Shown here in pieces: positions 44,334 to 53,895 of a stretch of DNA of 64,000 nt; within the stretch, counting starts at the first letter, position 1; each line of letters starts with the position of its first letter. Made by a program: the position numbers and the translations under genes. The notes under the pieces were generated by a model. That model saw only the letters and a list, made by a program, of their open reading frames with translations, was not told the DNA's origin and made no database searches. The stretch spans positions 62,001 to 126,000 of the forward strand of contig CAIYJE010000160.1 in assembly GCA_903926465.1 (NCBI GenBank), in the 5' to 3' direction. This DNA is from an uncultured Planctomycetales bacterium (lineage in GTDB: Bacteria; Planctomycetota; Planctomycetia; Isosphaerales; Isosphaeraceae).

Positions 44334-46262
44334 ATGTCTCTGGCCACGCTCGGGGTCGTCGCAGCCTGCTTACTGATGGCAGGTGACGAAATATCGCTCC
44401 AGCCCAACCGTGGTGACCGGATTCACGCGGCTTGGCAGGTGAGCGCTGGTGAAATGAACCGGCCGAGTGCTCGAACCGACGAGACACTTAAACGGTATGA
44501 CGTGGCAACGCTCTACCGCAAGAACTCAGCGCTTGCGCTGGAAACGCTTGAAAAGGTTGCTCGGCGCGAGCCAGAACCCGAACTGATTTATGCGCTGGCG
44601 GAGCTGTCGTGGATTGAGGGACGGCGTGCGGAATCTCGCCGCAAGGGGGGCGCATCGGCCCTGGCCCATTACACAGATACCGTGGCTTACGCCTTCGACT
44701 TTCTGTTTGATCCGGCCCTCTCCAATGGCCGTTCACCCACCGATCCCCGGTACCGGATTGCGTGCGACCTCTATAACGCGGCCCTGGATCGCCTGATTCG
44801 TGCCGCGAAGGTCAAGGATCACCTTCAGCCAGGCCACTCGATCCGTCTGACCATTCATGGCAGCGATCTTGAAATGCAACTCGCTCTCTGGGACGAGTCG
44901 CCCTGGAAAAGTGAAGACATCGACGAACTGTTGCTGGCGTCGGATTTTGAGGTCACGGGACTCGATAGCCGCAGCCAGGTTCGGTACGGGCTGGGTGTGC
45001 CCCTGATCGCAATCCGGAGAACGCCCGAAAACCCGGAGGGAACCGAACGGTTCTACCCTCCCGAGATGGCCTTTCCGCTGACTGCGGTTCTCCGCCCAGA
45101 TCGCCCTTTGAGAGACGCCTCGAACGCCAACGTCGAAGAAGTCCGACAGTGCACCATCGACCTGGTCGATCCCGTCCAAAAGCGAACGGTGGGCACGGGT
45201 GCCGACTCGATACCAATCGAGGCCGATATCACCACGCCGGTTGCGTACATGTGGTCTCGTTCAGACATGGACGCCTATCGCTGGAGCGGCTTGCTTCGCC
45301 CGGGTAAAGCGCATCCCCACACTGGCCTGATGCTGGTCAGGCCCTACGAACCGGGCAAGATTCCCGTGGTTATGGTGCACGGGCTACTCTCGTCTCCACT
45401 GGCCTGGATTCCCATGCTCAACGAACTGCTGCGGGATCCAGCCATCCAAGACCGCTACCAGTTCATGCTGTACATGTATCCCACGGGCATGCCTGTACCC
45501 ATTGCAGCCTCTGGGCTAAGAGACTCACTCGAAGAAGCTAGAACTCAGCTCGCTTCAGGCGCAGAGGGGACCGGCTTTGACCAGATGGTCTTGCTCGGCC
45601 ATAGCATGGGTGGGCTTTTAAGCCATGCCATGGCAGTTCGAAGCGAAGACCACTTCTGGCAGATCAATTCCGATGTTCCCTTCGATGAGATCATCGGGCC
45701 GGCCAATATCCTGACCGAGATCCGTCATTACACATTCTTTGACTGGTGCCCGTACGTGAAGCAGGTGGTGTTTCTGGGTACCCCACACCGCGGGTCGGAA
45801 TACAGCCGAAAGATTGTGGGCAGACTCGGTTCCAACCTGATCGCAGAGCCCGACCAGTACACTCGCTTGCTCTCTCAGTTGGTGAAGCAGAATCCAGACA
45901 AGTTCCCAGCCAGGTTCCGTAGGCTGCCTACCTCCATCGAGACGCTGGAGCCAGACTCGCCGGTCTTGAACGCTTTGCTGCAGATGCCCAAGAACCCGGA
46001 TGCCAAATTCCACTCAATCATCGGTTCCCTGAAACCAGACGGCCTCGCCAGCACCACCGATGGTGTGGTCCCCTACCGATCGGCACACCTGGACGGAGTG
46101 CCAGAGCGGATCGTTCGCTCTGATCACGCCGTGCAGAAGGACCCAGAGGCTATCCGCGAAGTCAAACGGATCTTGCTTGAGCACGCGAAGGCGGTTCCAC
46201 AAACTGGTCCGTCAACGGACACCGGCGTTTTGCCGGTTTCCGGGGAACGGCTCCGTCGCTGA
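44334..46262 (+). CDS. Lipase-like alpha/beta hydrolase with helical N-terminal region
   Basis: 642 aa from the ATG at 44334 (AAGGAG upstream); the TTG at 44304 is less likely. A hydrophobic start (MSLATLGVVAACLLMAG) suggests a signal peptide. Residues 30-350 form a helical, poorly known region. The hydrolase begins near residue 350: IPVVMVHGLLSSPLAW (oxyanion), then GHSMGGLLSHAMA with the nucleophile Ser. FLGTPHRGSEYS is typical of PGAP1/lipase-type enzymes, and TTDGVVPYRSA plus SDHAVQ supply likely Asp and His. The substrate is probably an ester lipid, but this is inferred. It sits 152 bp after the exporter ATPase on the same strand. Confidence 0.78.
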   Translation: MSLATLGVVAACLLMAGDEISLQPNRGDRIHAAWQVSAGEMNRPSARTDETLKRYDVATLYRKNSALALETLEKVARREPEPELIYALAELSWIEGRRAESRRKGGASALAHYTDTVAYAFDFLFDPALSNGRSPTDPRYRIACDLYNAALDRLIRAAKVKDHLQPGHSIRLTIHGSDLEMQLALWDESPWKSEDIDELLLASDFEVTGLDSRSQVRYGLGVPLIAIRRTPENPEGTERFYPPEMAFPLTAVLRPDRPLRDASNANVEEVRQCTIDLVDPVQKRTVGTGADSIPIEADITTPVAYMWSRSDMDAYRWSGLLRPGKAHPHTGLMLVRPYEPGKIPVVMVHGLLSSPLAWIPMLNELLRDPAIQDRYQFMLYMYPTGMPVPIAASGLRDSLEEARTQLASGAEGTGFDQMVLLGHSMGGLLSHAMAVRSEDHFWQINSDVPFDEIIGPANILTEIRHYTFFDWCPYVKQVVFLGTPHRGSEYSRKIVGRLGSNLIAEPDQYTRLLSQLVKQNPDKFPARFRRLPTSIETLEPDSPVLNALLQMPKNPDAKFHSIIGSLKPDGLASTTDGVVPYRSAHLDGVPERIVRSDHAVQKDPEAIREVKRILLEHAKAVPQTGPSTDTGVLPVSGERLRR

Positions 46263-47323
46263 TCTTTGCCAGACTGAAGTCCCTCGCTTTGAAGGGCGAC
46301 ATTCGGGCAAGCAACGCAGATGGGAACCAAGAGAAGTTCACCCTTGCGTCCCTGGTACTGAACCAACTTGCAGTCGGTAACCCGAATATGGGCCACCCAA
46401 TTATTCAAACAGACCTGACTCCCCAGTCATTAAAAACCCCGCAACCCCTTTTCCACGGGATTCAGGGTCCGCCAAGACATCTTGCTTCGAGCCAGTAAGA
46501 ACGAACTGCGAACGAGACTTTGAACGCCGCAGACAGAGCCAGGCATCCGGCACCTCCGTTTCCCAAAATGAGCCAGAGATCAACCTCCAAGAAAGGCTCC
46601 TTGGAGGAGACCGGGGAATTGAAACCGGCATTTGATCTGTTACGATCAAAGCCCTTGAGGTTTTGCTTGACTCCCTTTGCAAGGCTTCTTGAGAACGATT
46701 GGCCCCTTCCCTCCCGGGCGTGGGCTATTGTTCTGTTACAGATCGCTTGAGATTGTTCTGCTCTACAGCACGGCTTTGTTCCTGCGAACCCTGGATCCGA
46801 CACCAGGCGGTTTCGCGGTCTCATGGCTGTGGTGCATAAGCCAGTAATCCTCGGTTTTAACGCGACCCATGCCACACATCGTTACGATTCTTCTGCTCAC
46901 ACTCGGCCTGGTGCTTCAGGTGGCTATCCATTGCCATGCTGAACGCTCGATTGGTCGTTTTCCGGGTTTGTCAGAATCGCTCAGGGTGGCATTTTCGATT
47001 TTTACCGCTGGAATTCACGCCGATTGTTGTGGTTGGACCCTATCCAGGGTGTCAAGAATTCGCCAAGAAACCGTGATTCGGCGGTTTCTGAGGCAAACTC
47101 CTTGCATTCTGTTGGAGAATTCCACCCGATCGTTCGCCGCCATCTCGAATCTTGCCGCATCTGCGCAAGCAACTGGCTGGCGTTCCGCGTCCTGACTTAT
47201 CGACTCCGGACCGAGGTCACTCCTCCGGTGTAGGGCTTTGCTCTCTGCGACTGCCTGACTGCGCGAGTCGGTGCGCCTGGAGTTGATGCTCCTGTATTTG
47301 CATTCGCGAGACGAAGGCCGGAC
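46263..47323. other. 1,061-bp region without a confident gene
   Basis: No ORF here has clear homology or codon bias. Noted structures: inverted repeats at 46584-46607 (8-bp stem), 46631-46650 (7-bp stem) and a bulged hairpin at 46784-46816. A short open frame at 47024-47233 has a zinc-finger-like motif and is listed separately with low confidence. The region includes the rny promoter. It could contain a non-coding RNA, but nothing matches a known RNA family that I can recognise. Confidence 0.5.
47024..47233 (+). CDS. Possible small zinc-finger (anti-sigma-like) protein, uncertain
   Basis: A 69-codon frame from a TTG at 47024; the start is uncertain and no good ribosome-binding site is seen. 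The motif RRHLESCRICASNWLAF matches the H-x3-C-x2-C pattern of short anti-sigma-factor zinc fingers (zf-HC2). The N-terminal part is not recognisable, and the frame is closed upstream by a stop at 46940-46942. It could be a remnant or a false ORF. It ends 90 bp before rny. Confidence 0.3.
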   Translation: MLWLDPIQGVKNSPRNRDSAVSEANSLHSVGEFHPIVRRHLESCRICASNWLAFRVLTYRLRTEVTPPV

Positions 47324-48892
47324 GTGGAACCCCAGACTGTTTCGTTGTTGATCGGTTTGTTCGTGGGCTTACTCCTGGGACTTGGAGGTGCCGGCGCGAG
47401 TTATTTCGTTCTTCGCGCACTTGGAATTCAGGGGGCCAGGGCCAAGGCTCAAGAGCTCACAAACACGGTTCGGCTTCAACTGGAAGCCGAGAAGCGGGAA
47501 GCCGAACTCCGCAACAAAACCGAGTTCCTGGAGCGTCGGGAGCTTAACGAACGAGAGATGGATGAGGGGCGGCGTGAACTTCGAGAGCACGAAGCACGTT
47601 TGGAAAAGCGAGAAGACGCCCTGGTTGAGCGGCTGGACTTCATCTCCAGAAAAGAGCGAGATGTTGAAAACGTCCAGCGATTCCTGGCTGAGCAACAAGA
47701 CGAAGTCTCTCGCCGTCATGCCGAGGTGAAGCAAGTCATTGCCGAACAGCGGGACCAGCTTCTGAAAGTGAGTCGGCTCAGCGTTGAAGATGCGAAAAGC
47801 CAGGTATTTGCCAGGCTTGACCAGGAACTGGCCCGTGAACTGGGCGAGCGAGTGATCCAGCATGAGCAGACGCTGAAAGAAACGTCACAACAAAAAGCCC
47901 GCGAGATTCTGGCGACTTCGATCCAGCGTTATGCTGCCGGCCATACCGCGGAAACGACCGTCAGCACCATTGATATTCCCTCGGATGACATCAAGGGCCG
48001 GATTATTGGCCGGGAGGGCCGAAATATCCGGGCGTTTGAGCGGGCAACCGGAGTGGATGTGATTGTCGATGACACTCCTGGAATTGTTGTCGTTTCGGGG
48101 TTCGACGGCATCCGTCGAGAGGTGGCAAAGCTGGCGCTGGAAAAATTGATTCAGGACGGTCGAATTCACCCCAGCCGTATTGAAGAAGTGGTAACGGAAA
48201 CGCAGTCGGAGATGGATGCTCACATTCTGAAATGTGGTAAAGAAGCGAGCTTGGAAGCGGGCGTGGTGGGTCTTCATGAGAAGCTCTGTAGTTATCTGGG
48301 CCGGCTTCGTTACCGCACAAGTTACACTCAGAACGTACTCCGCCACTCGATTGAGGTTGCCTTTCTTACCGGCATGCTTGCCGAAGAAATTGGACTCAAT
48401 GGCGATATCGGGCGCCGTTGTGGGTTACTTCATGATATTGGTAAGGCCGCCGATCATGAAATGGAAGGTGGGCATCCCAAGATTGGTGCCGATCTTTGCA
48501 AGCGATTTGGCGAATCACAGGCGGTGATTCATGCCGCACTTGGACATCATGATGATCTGCGGGTGGAGTTCCCTTACACCGTGCTGGTGGCCGCCGCTGA
48601 TGCCATCAGTGCGTCGCGTCCTGGGGCTCGCAGAGATACACTTGAGAAGTATGTTCGTCGCCTTGAAGACCTGGAAACCCTCGCCTCTAGTTTTCCAGGT
48701 GTTGAGCAGGTCTACGCCATCCAGGCGGGTCGAGAAATTCGGGTCATCGTGGATAGTCAGATCCTTGATGATGCGGCCTCGGCGAAGCTCAGTCATGAGA
48801 TTGCGCAAGCCATTCAGAAAGAACTGACTTACCCCGGCGAGGTTCGTGTCACGGTTCTGCGTGAGATTCGAGCAACCTCCATTGCTCGCTAA
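47324..48892 (+). CDS. rny: Ribonuclease Y
   Basis: RNase Y is a membrane-anchored endoribonuclease that starts mRNA decay. It is 522 aa from a GTG at 47324 with GAAGG upstream. Layout: an N-terminal membrane helix ([20 protein letters not shown]), a long charged coiled coil (about residues 40-190), a KH domain ([19 protein letters not shown]), and an HD domain with [11 protein letters not shown] and [13 protein letters not shown], followed by HHDD. All catalytic His-Asp residues are present. ymdB follows 63 bp downstream, the same order as in Bacillus. Confidence 0.95.
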   Translation: MEPQTVSLLIGLFVGLLLGLGGAGASYFVLRALGIQGARAKAQELTNTVRLQLEAEKREAELRNKTEFLERRELNEREMDEGRRELREHEARLEKREDALVERLDFISRKERDVENVQRFLAEQQDEVSRRHAEVKQVIAEQRDQLLKVSRLSVEDAKSQVFARLDQELARELGERVIQHEQTLKETSQQKAREILATSIQRYAAGHTAETTVSTIDIPSDDIKGRIIGREGRNIRAFERATGVDVIVDDTPGIVVVSGFDGIRREVAKLALEKLIQDGRIHPSRIEEVVTETQSEMDAHILKCGKEASLEAGVVGLHEKLCSYLGRLRYRTSYTQNVLRHSIEVAFLTGMLAEEIGLNGDIGRRCGLLHDIGKAADHEMEGGHPKIGADLCKRFGESQAVIHAALGHHDDLRVEFPYTVLVAAADAISASRPGARRDTLEKYVRRLEDLETLASSFPGVEQVYAIQAGREIRVIVDSQILDDAASAKLSHEIAQAIQKELTYPGEVRVTVLREIRATSIAR

Positions 48893-48955
48893 TATTGCCG
48901 TTTCCGTTTACCTTTCCAGATTGTCCTCCGCTTCGTCACTGGAACTCTTCCTGTC

Positions 48956-49840
48956 ATGCCCTTGAAAATTCTCTTCATTGGTGACGTCGTCGGCTCGCCT
49001 GGACGCAAGGTTGTGGTTCAATCCCTACCCCACCTGCGTGCGCGGCTCGGGCTCGATCTGGTCATTTGCAATGCGGAAAACGCAGCGGGCGGCTCTGGAG
49101 TTACCCTGAGCTGCTATGACGATCTGCGGGATGCGGGCGTGGATGTGTTCACGCTGGGTGACCATGCTTACCGCAAGGATGATATCCACGACCTCTTCGG
49201 GCGTTCGGATCGGCTTTGTCGCCCTGCGAATTTTCCCCCGGATGCTCCTGGTCCAGAAATTGTGCGAATCAAGACCACCGGTGGAGTGCCCGTTGCCGTT
49301 TTCACGGTACTGGGTCGTGTATTCATGAACCCGGTAGACTGCCCGCTCCGGGCCAGCGATCGTATCCTTGGACCACTGGCAGAATCCTACAAAGTGATCG
49401 TCTGTGATATTCATGCGGAAGCGACCAGTGAAAAGCAACTGCTCGCCAGATATCTCGACGGCCGGGTTTCCGCTGCGCTTGGTACGCACACGCATGTGGC
49501 AACCGCCGACGAACAAATTCTTTCAGGCGGTACCGCTTTTCAGACAGATGTAGGCATGACCGGTCCTTACGACTCGGTCATTGGCCGTCGCTTCGACCGG
49601 GTGCTGACAAGTAATCAGACGGCCCTTCCGCAACACTTTGATGTTGCCACGGGTGACCCCCGGCTCTCGTCCACGCTGCTTGAGATCGATCCAGAATCTG
49701 GTCGCGCCTTGTCAATTCGCAGAGTCATGCTGGATAAGCATCAGATTGATCGCATTGTTCGTCAGGCCGACTGGATCCCAGAGCTTCCTTGCCCATCGTT
49801 CGAATCTGCAACATCGCCTTCAAACCGTCGAGAGTCTTGA
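48956..49840 (+). CDS. ymdB: YmdB-family metallophosphoesterase
   Basis: 294 aa of the TIGR00282/YmdB family, which in Bacillus hydrolyses 2',3'-cyclic nucleotides and affects RNA turnover and biofilm choice. Metal motifs: FIGDVVGSPGR (Asp), NAENAAGG (Asn-Glu), TLGDHAYRKDD (family usually TxGNHxWD, so Asn is Asp here), HAEATSEK and GTHTHVATADE, then GTAFQTDVGMTGPYDSVIG. Its pairing with rny is conserved across phyla and supports a joint role in RNA metabolism. The 3' end overlaps the convergent phosphotransferase gene by 21 bp. Confidence 0.88.
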   Translation: MPLKILFIGDVVGSPGRKVVVQSLPHLRARLGLDLVICNAENAAGGSGVTLSCYDDLRDAGVDVFTLGDHAYRKDDIHDLFGRSDRLCRPANFPPDAPGPEIVRIKTTGGVPVAVFTVLGRVFMNPVDCPLRASDRILGPLAESYKVIVCDIHAEATSEKQLLARYLDGRVSAALGTHTHVATADEQILSGGTAFQTDVGMTGPYDSVIGRRFDRVLTSNQTALPQHFDVATGDPRLSSTLLEIDPESGRALSIRRVMLDKHQIDRIVRQADWIPELPCPSFESATSPSNRRES

Positions 49841-50818
49841 CCGCATCCAGCGAAGACTACGCCCAAGGCCCGAAGCCACGGTCTCGCTCGATTCAAAAAC
49901 TCGATGTTCAGCAAACGCCCAGCGCGTCCAGTTGGCTCCGGCAAGTAACGCGGTGGATTGTTCGAGAACTGGAATCAACTCCAGGGCCGAATCTGGCAAG
50001 CGATAGCTCTGGCAATAGGCTTGGGTCAGCGCGAATCCAGCTTCTTGGCTATCGGGCCACCAATCAAGTTGTAACCTTGCCAGGTCAAAGGCCACCGATT
50101 CCAGATCCATAGCCCCGAAATCGATCAGACCCTGAAGCTGCTCGTCCTGAAACAGCCAGTGATCCGCGCGACAATCTCGCAAACAAGGCTGGAGCACGCG
50201 AGGCACCAGAACGTGCGGTGCCAGCCTGGCAAGGATCGCTTCGAGCACACCCCTGGCCCACAAGATCCATTCTCTGGCCAGTTCGGCGGTGGTAGCACCT
50301 TCGCTGGCGTTGATCGCCATTGCTAGTTGATCCAGGCCACCATCCCTGAGGGATCTGAGCAATTTCATCCGGTGCGCCAGGCTTGGGCTAACGCCTACAC
50401 TCTGCAGTCGGTCGAGTGTTCGATGAACCGAGGCCAGGGTGGAAGCCGCTACCTCAACCTGAATTGGGCCTGGGTTTGTGGAAATTGCCCGGCCAGGTTT
50501 CCAGGGTTCGAGCTGGTGCAACCGCCCCGCGTGGGCCGTGAACGTGGTCAAGAGTTGAGATTTGAGCGGAGCTGCAACAGGTTGAATGTGGTTTGCGAGT
50601 TCGAGGACCCAGGTATGAATTTGCTGGAGGCGGCTCTGCGGCATATCGGCAGGCCAGGAGCGGAGCAACAGTCGACCACAAGGCGCGTCATAGGCAATCA
50701 GGCGGGCTCCGCTCAGGCCGCCGGCATTACCCAGGTGTTGCAGTGGCCCCAAAGGCTGACAATGCGCCGGGTATTCGCTGATGATTTGCGTGGATTGTTC
50801 CAGCGATTCGAATTGCAT
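49820..50818 (-). CDS. Aminoglycoside-phosphotransferase-fold kinase, divergent
   Basis: 332 aa from the ATG at 50818 with AGGGAGTGGAG upstream; a GTG at 50824 is less likely. The C-terminal half shows the APH/choline-kinase active site in altered form: LRDCRADHWLF stands where HGDxxxxNxLF is usual (catalytic Asp present, the Asn replaced by His) and GLIDFGAMDLESVAFDLARL matches the metal-binding DFG-like motif. The N-terminal lobe is poorly conserved. A small-molecule kinase is likely, but the substrate is unknown. Its 3' end overlaps that of ymdB by 21 bp. plsC lies upstream on the same strand (48-bp gap). Confidence 0.72.
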   Translation of the reverse strand: MQFESLEQSTQIISEYPAHCQPLGPLQHLGNAGGLSGARLIAYDAPCGRLLLRSWPADMPQSRLQQIHTWVLELANHIQPVAAPLKSQLLTTFTAHAGRLHQLEPWKPGRAISTNPGPIQVEVAASTLASVHRTLDRLQSVGVSPSLAHRMKLLRSLRDGGLDQLAMAINASEGATTAELAREWILWARGVLEAILARLAPHVLVPRVLQPCLRDCRADHWLFQDEQLQGLIDFGAMDLESVAFDLARLQLDWWPDSQEAGFALTQAYCQSYRLPDSALELIPVLEQSTALLAGANWTRWAFAEHRVFESSETVASGLGRSLRWMRSRLSTV

Positions 50819-50866
50819 CTCCACTCCCTGCGAGAGAGAAATGCCACGAGCTTGATGTGTCGTGGT

Positions 50867-51604
50867 TCAGGAATGGGATTCCGCGGCGTGCTTCAACTTC
50901 AAATCGCTGATTGCCTTCATAATCCGGAGCGAGGCTTGCTCTAGGATCTCGGGATCTCTTAGGGCTGCTGAGCCTCGAAATTCTTCGAGCTCGATGGGCG
51001 GGCCAAACACAACTTTTGCCGCCGAGGGAGTCCACAGCGAACGAGGGATTTCATTGGTCTCTGGTGTGCCCGCGATGTAGGCGGGGATCACGGGAACCTT
51101 CTTCTTGAGAGCAACCCAGGCAGCACCGGGGCGGGCCGGTAAGAACTCACGGCCAGCCGCTGGGTTAATGCGCCCTTCTGGGAAAATCGGAACCACATGG
51201 CCAGATTCGAGGGCTCGCAAAACGGCCCGGGTAGCACCCAGGTCTCGTCCATCACGTTTGACCGGAATGCAGCCTACCGCTTTGCAGAACCAATGAATGA
51301 CAGGCAAGTCATAATATTCTTGTGCAATGACAAAGCCGAGCGGACGGCGGGTGGCGGACTGCAAGACCAGGTGGTCAATGCCGCACGTGTGGTTGGCCAC
51401 CAGCAATACTGGGCCTTCCGGTGGCAGCGGGTCACCGGCCGGAACTTCCAGTTTGTGGAAGAGTCCGCAGTAGAACCGGTTCAGATACCAGACGAGCCGA
51501 AGGTACCATGGAACCTCTAGCGGCTTCATCTCGGCTCGAGGTCCCAGTAGCCAGGGAGACAGGAGCAAAACCGCACTACTGAAAACGCCAAAGGCAAGGG
51601 ACAT
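50867..51604 (-). CDS. plsC: 1-acyl-sn-glycerol-3-phosphate acyltransferase-like (PlsC)
   Basis: PlsC-type enzymes add the second acyl chain to lysophosphatidic acid at the inner membrane. 245 aa from the ATG at 51604 (a TTG at 51613 is less likely). A hydrophobic N-terminal segment (FGVFSSAVLLLSPWLLG) anchors it. Motif I is NHTCGID with His72 and Asp77 (HX4D); motif III is FPEGRI. KKKVPVIPAYIAG gives the fourth block. All catalytic elements are present. The kinase-like gene follows on the same strand, so they may be an operon; plsC could also act on other lysolipids. Confidence 0.87.
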   Translation of the reverse strand: MSLAFGVFSSAVLLLSPWLLGPRAEMKPLEVPWYLRLVWYLNRFYCGLFHKLEVPAGDPLPPEGPVLLVANHTCGIDHLVLQSATRRPLGFVIAQEYYDLPVIHWFCKAVGCIPVKRDGRDLGATRAVLRALESGHVVPIFPEGRINPAAGREFLPARPGAAWVALKKKVPVIPAYIAGTPETNEIPRSLWTPSAAKVVFGPPIELEEFRGSAALRDPEILEQASLRIMKAISDLKLKHAAESHS

Positions 51605-51758
51605 GGTGCTCAATCGCTCAAGATTCTGAATCGCGATGGGCTACTTTGTATCTCTGGAATCGAGACGATCCTGGAGAGCCCGTGATTGATTTCTATTTTT
51701 GAATTCTAGTCTGCCGCTCTCTCAGGCGTCGATGGATTGACCCTTCGAACGTCCAAGA

Positions 51759-52955
51759 TCAGGACAGGACCACAGCCTGGGCTTTGCGATTCTTGCGAGC
51801 CCATGCACCAATCCCGAACGCAGCCAAGGCCCAAGTCAGATAGGTTGCAGGCTCGGGAACCGAGGCGGCGCTGGTTGCGTTCAGGGCGAGTTCCTGGGCA
51901 GCAACACTTGAGCTGGTCAGGTTGGTCCCGAAGTTGGTGGATTTGAGGCTGCTGATCACGCCTGGACTGAGTGTGGCACTGGGGTCGATCAGGGTGGACC
52001 AGGGGGTAATGGCCGCATCCAGGTAATTTCCGGTCGGATCATGGCCATCAATTCCGAACGCGTGGGTGAGTTCGTGGGCCACGTTGTGAGCCACGGCCCA
52101 CTCCAGCTGATCGACACTGGTTGCATAAGACAGCTTATCAATGAATGAGAAGCCGTTCTGGCCAACCGTTGTCATACCGATGGCCGAGGGATCGACCGGG
52201 CTGGAGGTCCCAGAAACTACGCTCAGAGTGTGTTGAGCATTGCCACTTGGGCTTGTGGTCAGGTTCACATCCAGTCCACTGTTGTGATAGGTGGACTCTA
52301 CGCGAGCCAGGACCGTTTGGGTGAATTGAAGCTGCTGGTCTGGGGTTGGGACACCGCCATAGAGCTTTGCAACGGCAGGGCTCAGGTACCAGGGCTGAGC
52401 ACCTCCGCTGGTAACCGACTTCGCGGAAGCGTATGTTCCTGCACCCATATTGAGGTAGGCATTGTAGGTTGGCCCGCCGTTCGAGTTTGCACCCGACATC
52501 ACGGTGGCCAAGCTTGTAAAAGTGGTCCCGTAGTTCCATTGAACTCCGGTCCCGGCGGGACTTCCATATCCCGGGGAAGCACTTGCTGCGGCAGGCAATG
52601 AGTAGCTGATTGGTGCGGCAACGGCGGGGGTTGGAGTCGGAACGACCGCCGGTGAAACAACCCGTACGACTGGCGACGCTACGGGAGAAGCTTGAGACTC
52701 GGCTTCGGGGCGAGTGTAGATTGCGGTCGGAGTGACCGTTGGTGCTGGAATGTTCCAGGCAGCAGGCGAAGGCGGCGTGTACGGAACGCTGGAAAGCAAC
52801 GAATAAGGAAGACTGAAGCCGTTGGAACCTGACCGGGCCGACTGGTTCCAGCCATTCCAGCGCCAGGAGACCGAGTCGTAGGCGTCGGCGAAACAGACCC
52901 CTGCCATGGCGGTCTGGATCAGCACTACAGTAAGAAGTTTTCGACCTACGGCCAT
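51759..52955 (-). CDS. PEP-CTERM protein with a metzincin-type zinc motif
   Basis: 398 aa from the ATG at 52955 with AGGAGG upstream. A signal peptide (VGRKLLTVVLIQTAMAGVCF) starts the protein. Residues 50-140 are Pro/Ala/Ser/Thr-rich. Residues 294-305 read HELTHAFGIDGH, an exact HExxHxxGxxH metzincin zinc motif. The C-terminus is a PEP-CTERM sorting signal (VPEPATYLTWALAAFGIGAW then ARKNRK), which targets proteins for exosortase processing. The combination suggests an exported, surface-processed metalloprotease. A Met-turn is not obvious, so activity is not certain. Confidence 0.83.
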   Translation of the reverse strand: MAVGRKLLTVVLIQTAMAGVCFADAYDSVSWRWNGWNQSARSGSNGFSLPYSLLSSVPYTPPSPAAWNIPAPTVTPTAIYTRPEAESQASPVASPVVRVVSPAVVPTPTPAVAAPISYSLPAAASASPGYGSPAGTGVQWNYGTTFTSLATVMSGANSNGGPTYNAYLNMGAGTYASAKSVTSGGAQPWYLSPAVAKLYGGVPTPDQQLQFTQTVLARVESTYHNSGLDVNLTTSPSGNAQHTLSVVSGTSSPVDPSAIGMTTVGQNGFSFIDKLSYATSVDQLEWAVAHNVAHELTHAFGIDGHDPTGNYLDAAITPWSTLIDPSATLSPGVISSLKSTNFGTNLTSSSVAAQELALNATSAASVPEPATYLTWALAAFGIGAWARKNRKAQAVVLS

Positions 52956-53454
52956 CACGAACCTCCTGTTCGTCGCCTGCGGACATCCAGTCGAACTGTC
53001 CGAACCGAAAAAGATCAGTCCCGGGCCGAACGCTGGTTGCTTCTCTGGTAGTTCAAGTGGGTGGCTTCGTAGGTGTTCGAGAGAGGCATCATAGACAGAG
53101 CATTTTGTGTGCCGGGGTCTGGCCAATTCCTGGCAACCACGAGCGCACAGCACAAACCTACTTACGAAACCGCCACTTAAGTTAAAACTCAAGTCCAGAC
53201 CTATCTTTTGCCGGACCAGGATTGGCGTGATAATCGCTTCAAAACGTGTTTGCGATTTTTACAAACGATCTGTTCGATTCGACAAAAACCCGGAAGGCCA
53301 CAAACGAGAAGCAAGTCCTACCAAGGCGCGCGAAACGGGAACCTGGAGGGCTAGCAGCCAGAGTACATTTGGCCAGTAGAAAAGGAAGGCTTGCGAACTC
53401 GCCTCAGAATCTGCGATCTTGCAGCTTCCCCAATATCCGCCTGGAGTTTTTTGA
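52956..53454. other. 499-bp intergenic region between divergent genes
   Basis: No gene seen. It lies between the PEP-CTERM gene (minus) and the small lipoprotein gene (plus) and should hold both promoters. No convincing -35/-10 pair was found. CTGGAG at 53441 is the probable ribosome-binding site of the lipoprotein. Confidence 0.55.
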
Positions 53455-53649
53455 ATGACACAGATTTTGAAACGCGGCGGCTGGCTATTCCTGCTCGGCT
53501 GCGCATTGGCTGGTTGCCAAACTGAAGAAGTTGAGCCACCTGTCAAACCCAACGAATCGTTTGAGAAAATGATGCTTGGGTCGGATCAGTCGCGTCAAGA
53601 AAATCTTCATGGTCAAGACTCCACGCAGAAATCGACCCCGGTTCAATAA
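53455..53649 (+). CDS. Small putative lipoprotein
   Basis: 64 aa, ATG at 53455 with GGAG ten bases upstream. The N-terminus is a lipoprotein signal (ILKRGGWLFLLGCALAGC; lipobox LAGC with the lipidated Cys). The mature part is 43 or so residues, Glu/Gln/Ser-rich and unstructured-looking, ending TQKSTPVQ. No family recognised. The lipobox and Shine-Dalgarno support it as a real gene. Confidence 0.65.
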   Translation: MTQILKRGGWLFLLGCALAGCQTEEVEPPVKPNESFEKMMLGSDQSRQENLHGQDSTQKSTPVQ

Positions 53650-53842
53650 TTCCCCAAGTTCGCACCTGGAACCGGCCCAGTGGGCCATCGCCCAGGCCTG
53701 AGAACCCGATTCGCGACTCGCTTGCAGGTGTAGGACAGCCACGCTCGGGTGGCGGTTGAGCTTGTTTTTATGGGCAATCCTATCGTGAGCCGTGCCAAAC
53801 CTTGCTGCAATCAATGCGCAGGCGTGGAACTCTTGAACCGGA

Positions 53843-53876
53843 CCCAACGACCAGAGACCTGCCTCTGATCGTTGGG
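53843..53876. terminator. Hairpin between the lipoprotein and FAH-family genes
   Basis: Outer stem CCCAACGA (53843-53850) with TCGTTGGG (53869-53876), then, after a small mismatch, CAGAG (53852-53856) with CTCTG (53863-53867). It lies 20 bp beyond the FAH-family stop on the minus strand and about 190 bp beyond the lipoprotein stop. No T tract follows, so the terminator role is tentative. Confidence 0.5.
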
Positions 53877-53895
53877 CCCTGGCAATACCAAGAAG

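Noticed and set aside
46869-47195. 108-codon plus-strand frame with a hydrophobic N-terminus before rny
   Set aside because: The first 25 residues resemble a signal peptide, but the rest has no domain and it overlaps the frame with the zinc-finger-like motif; neither is well supported.
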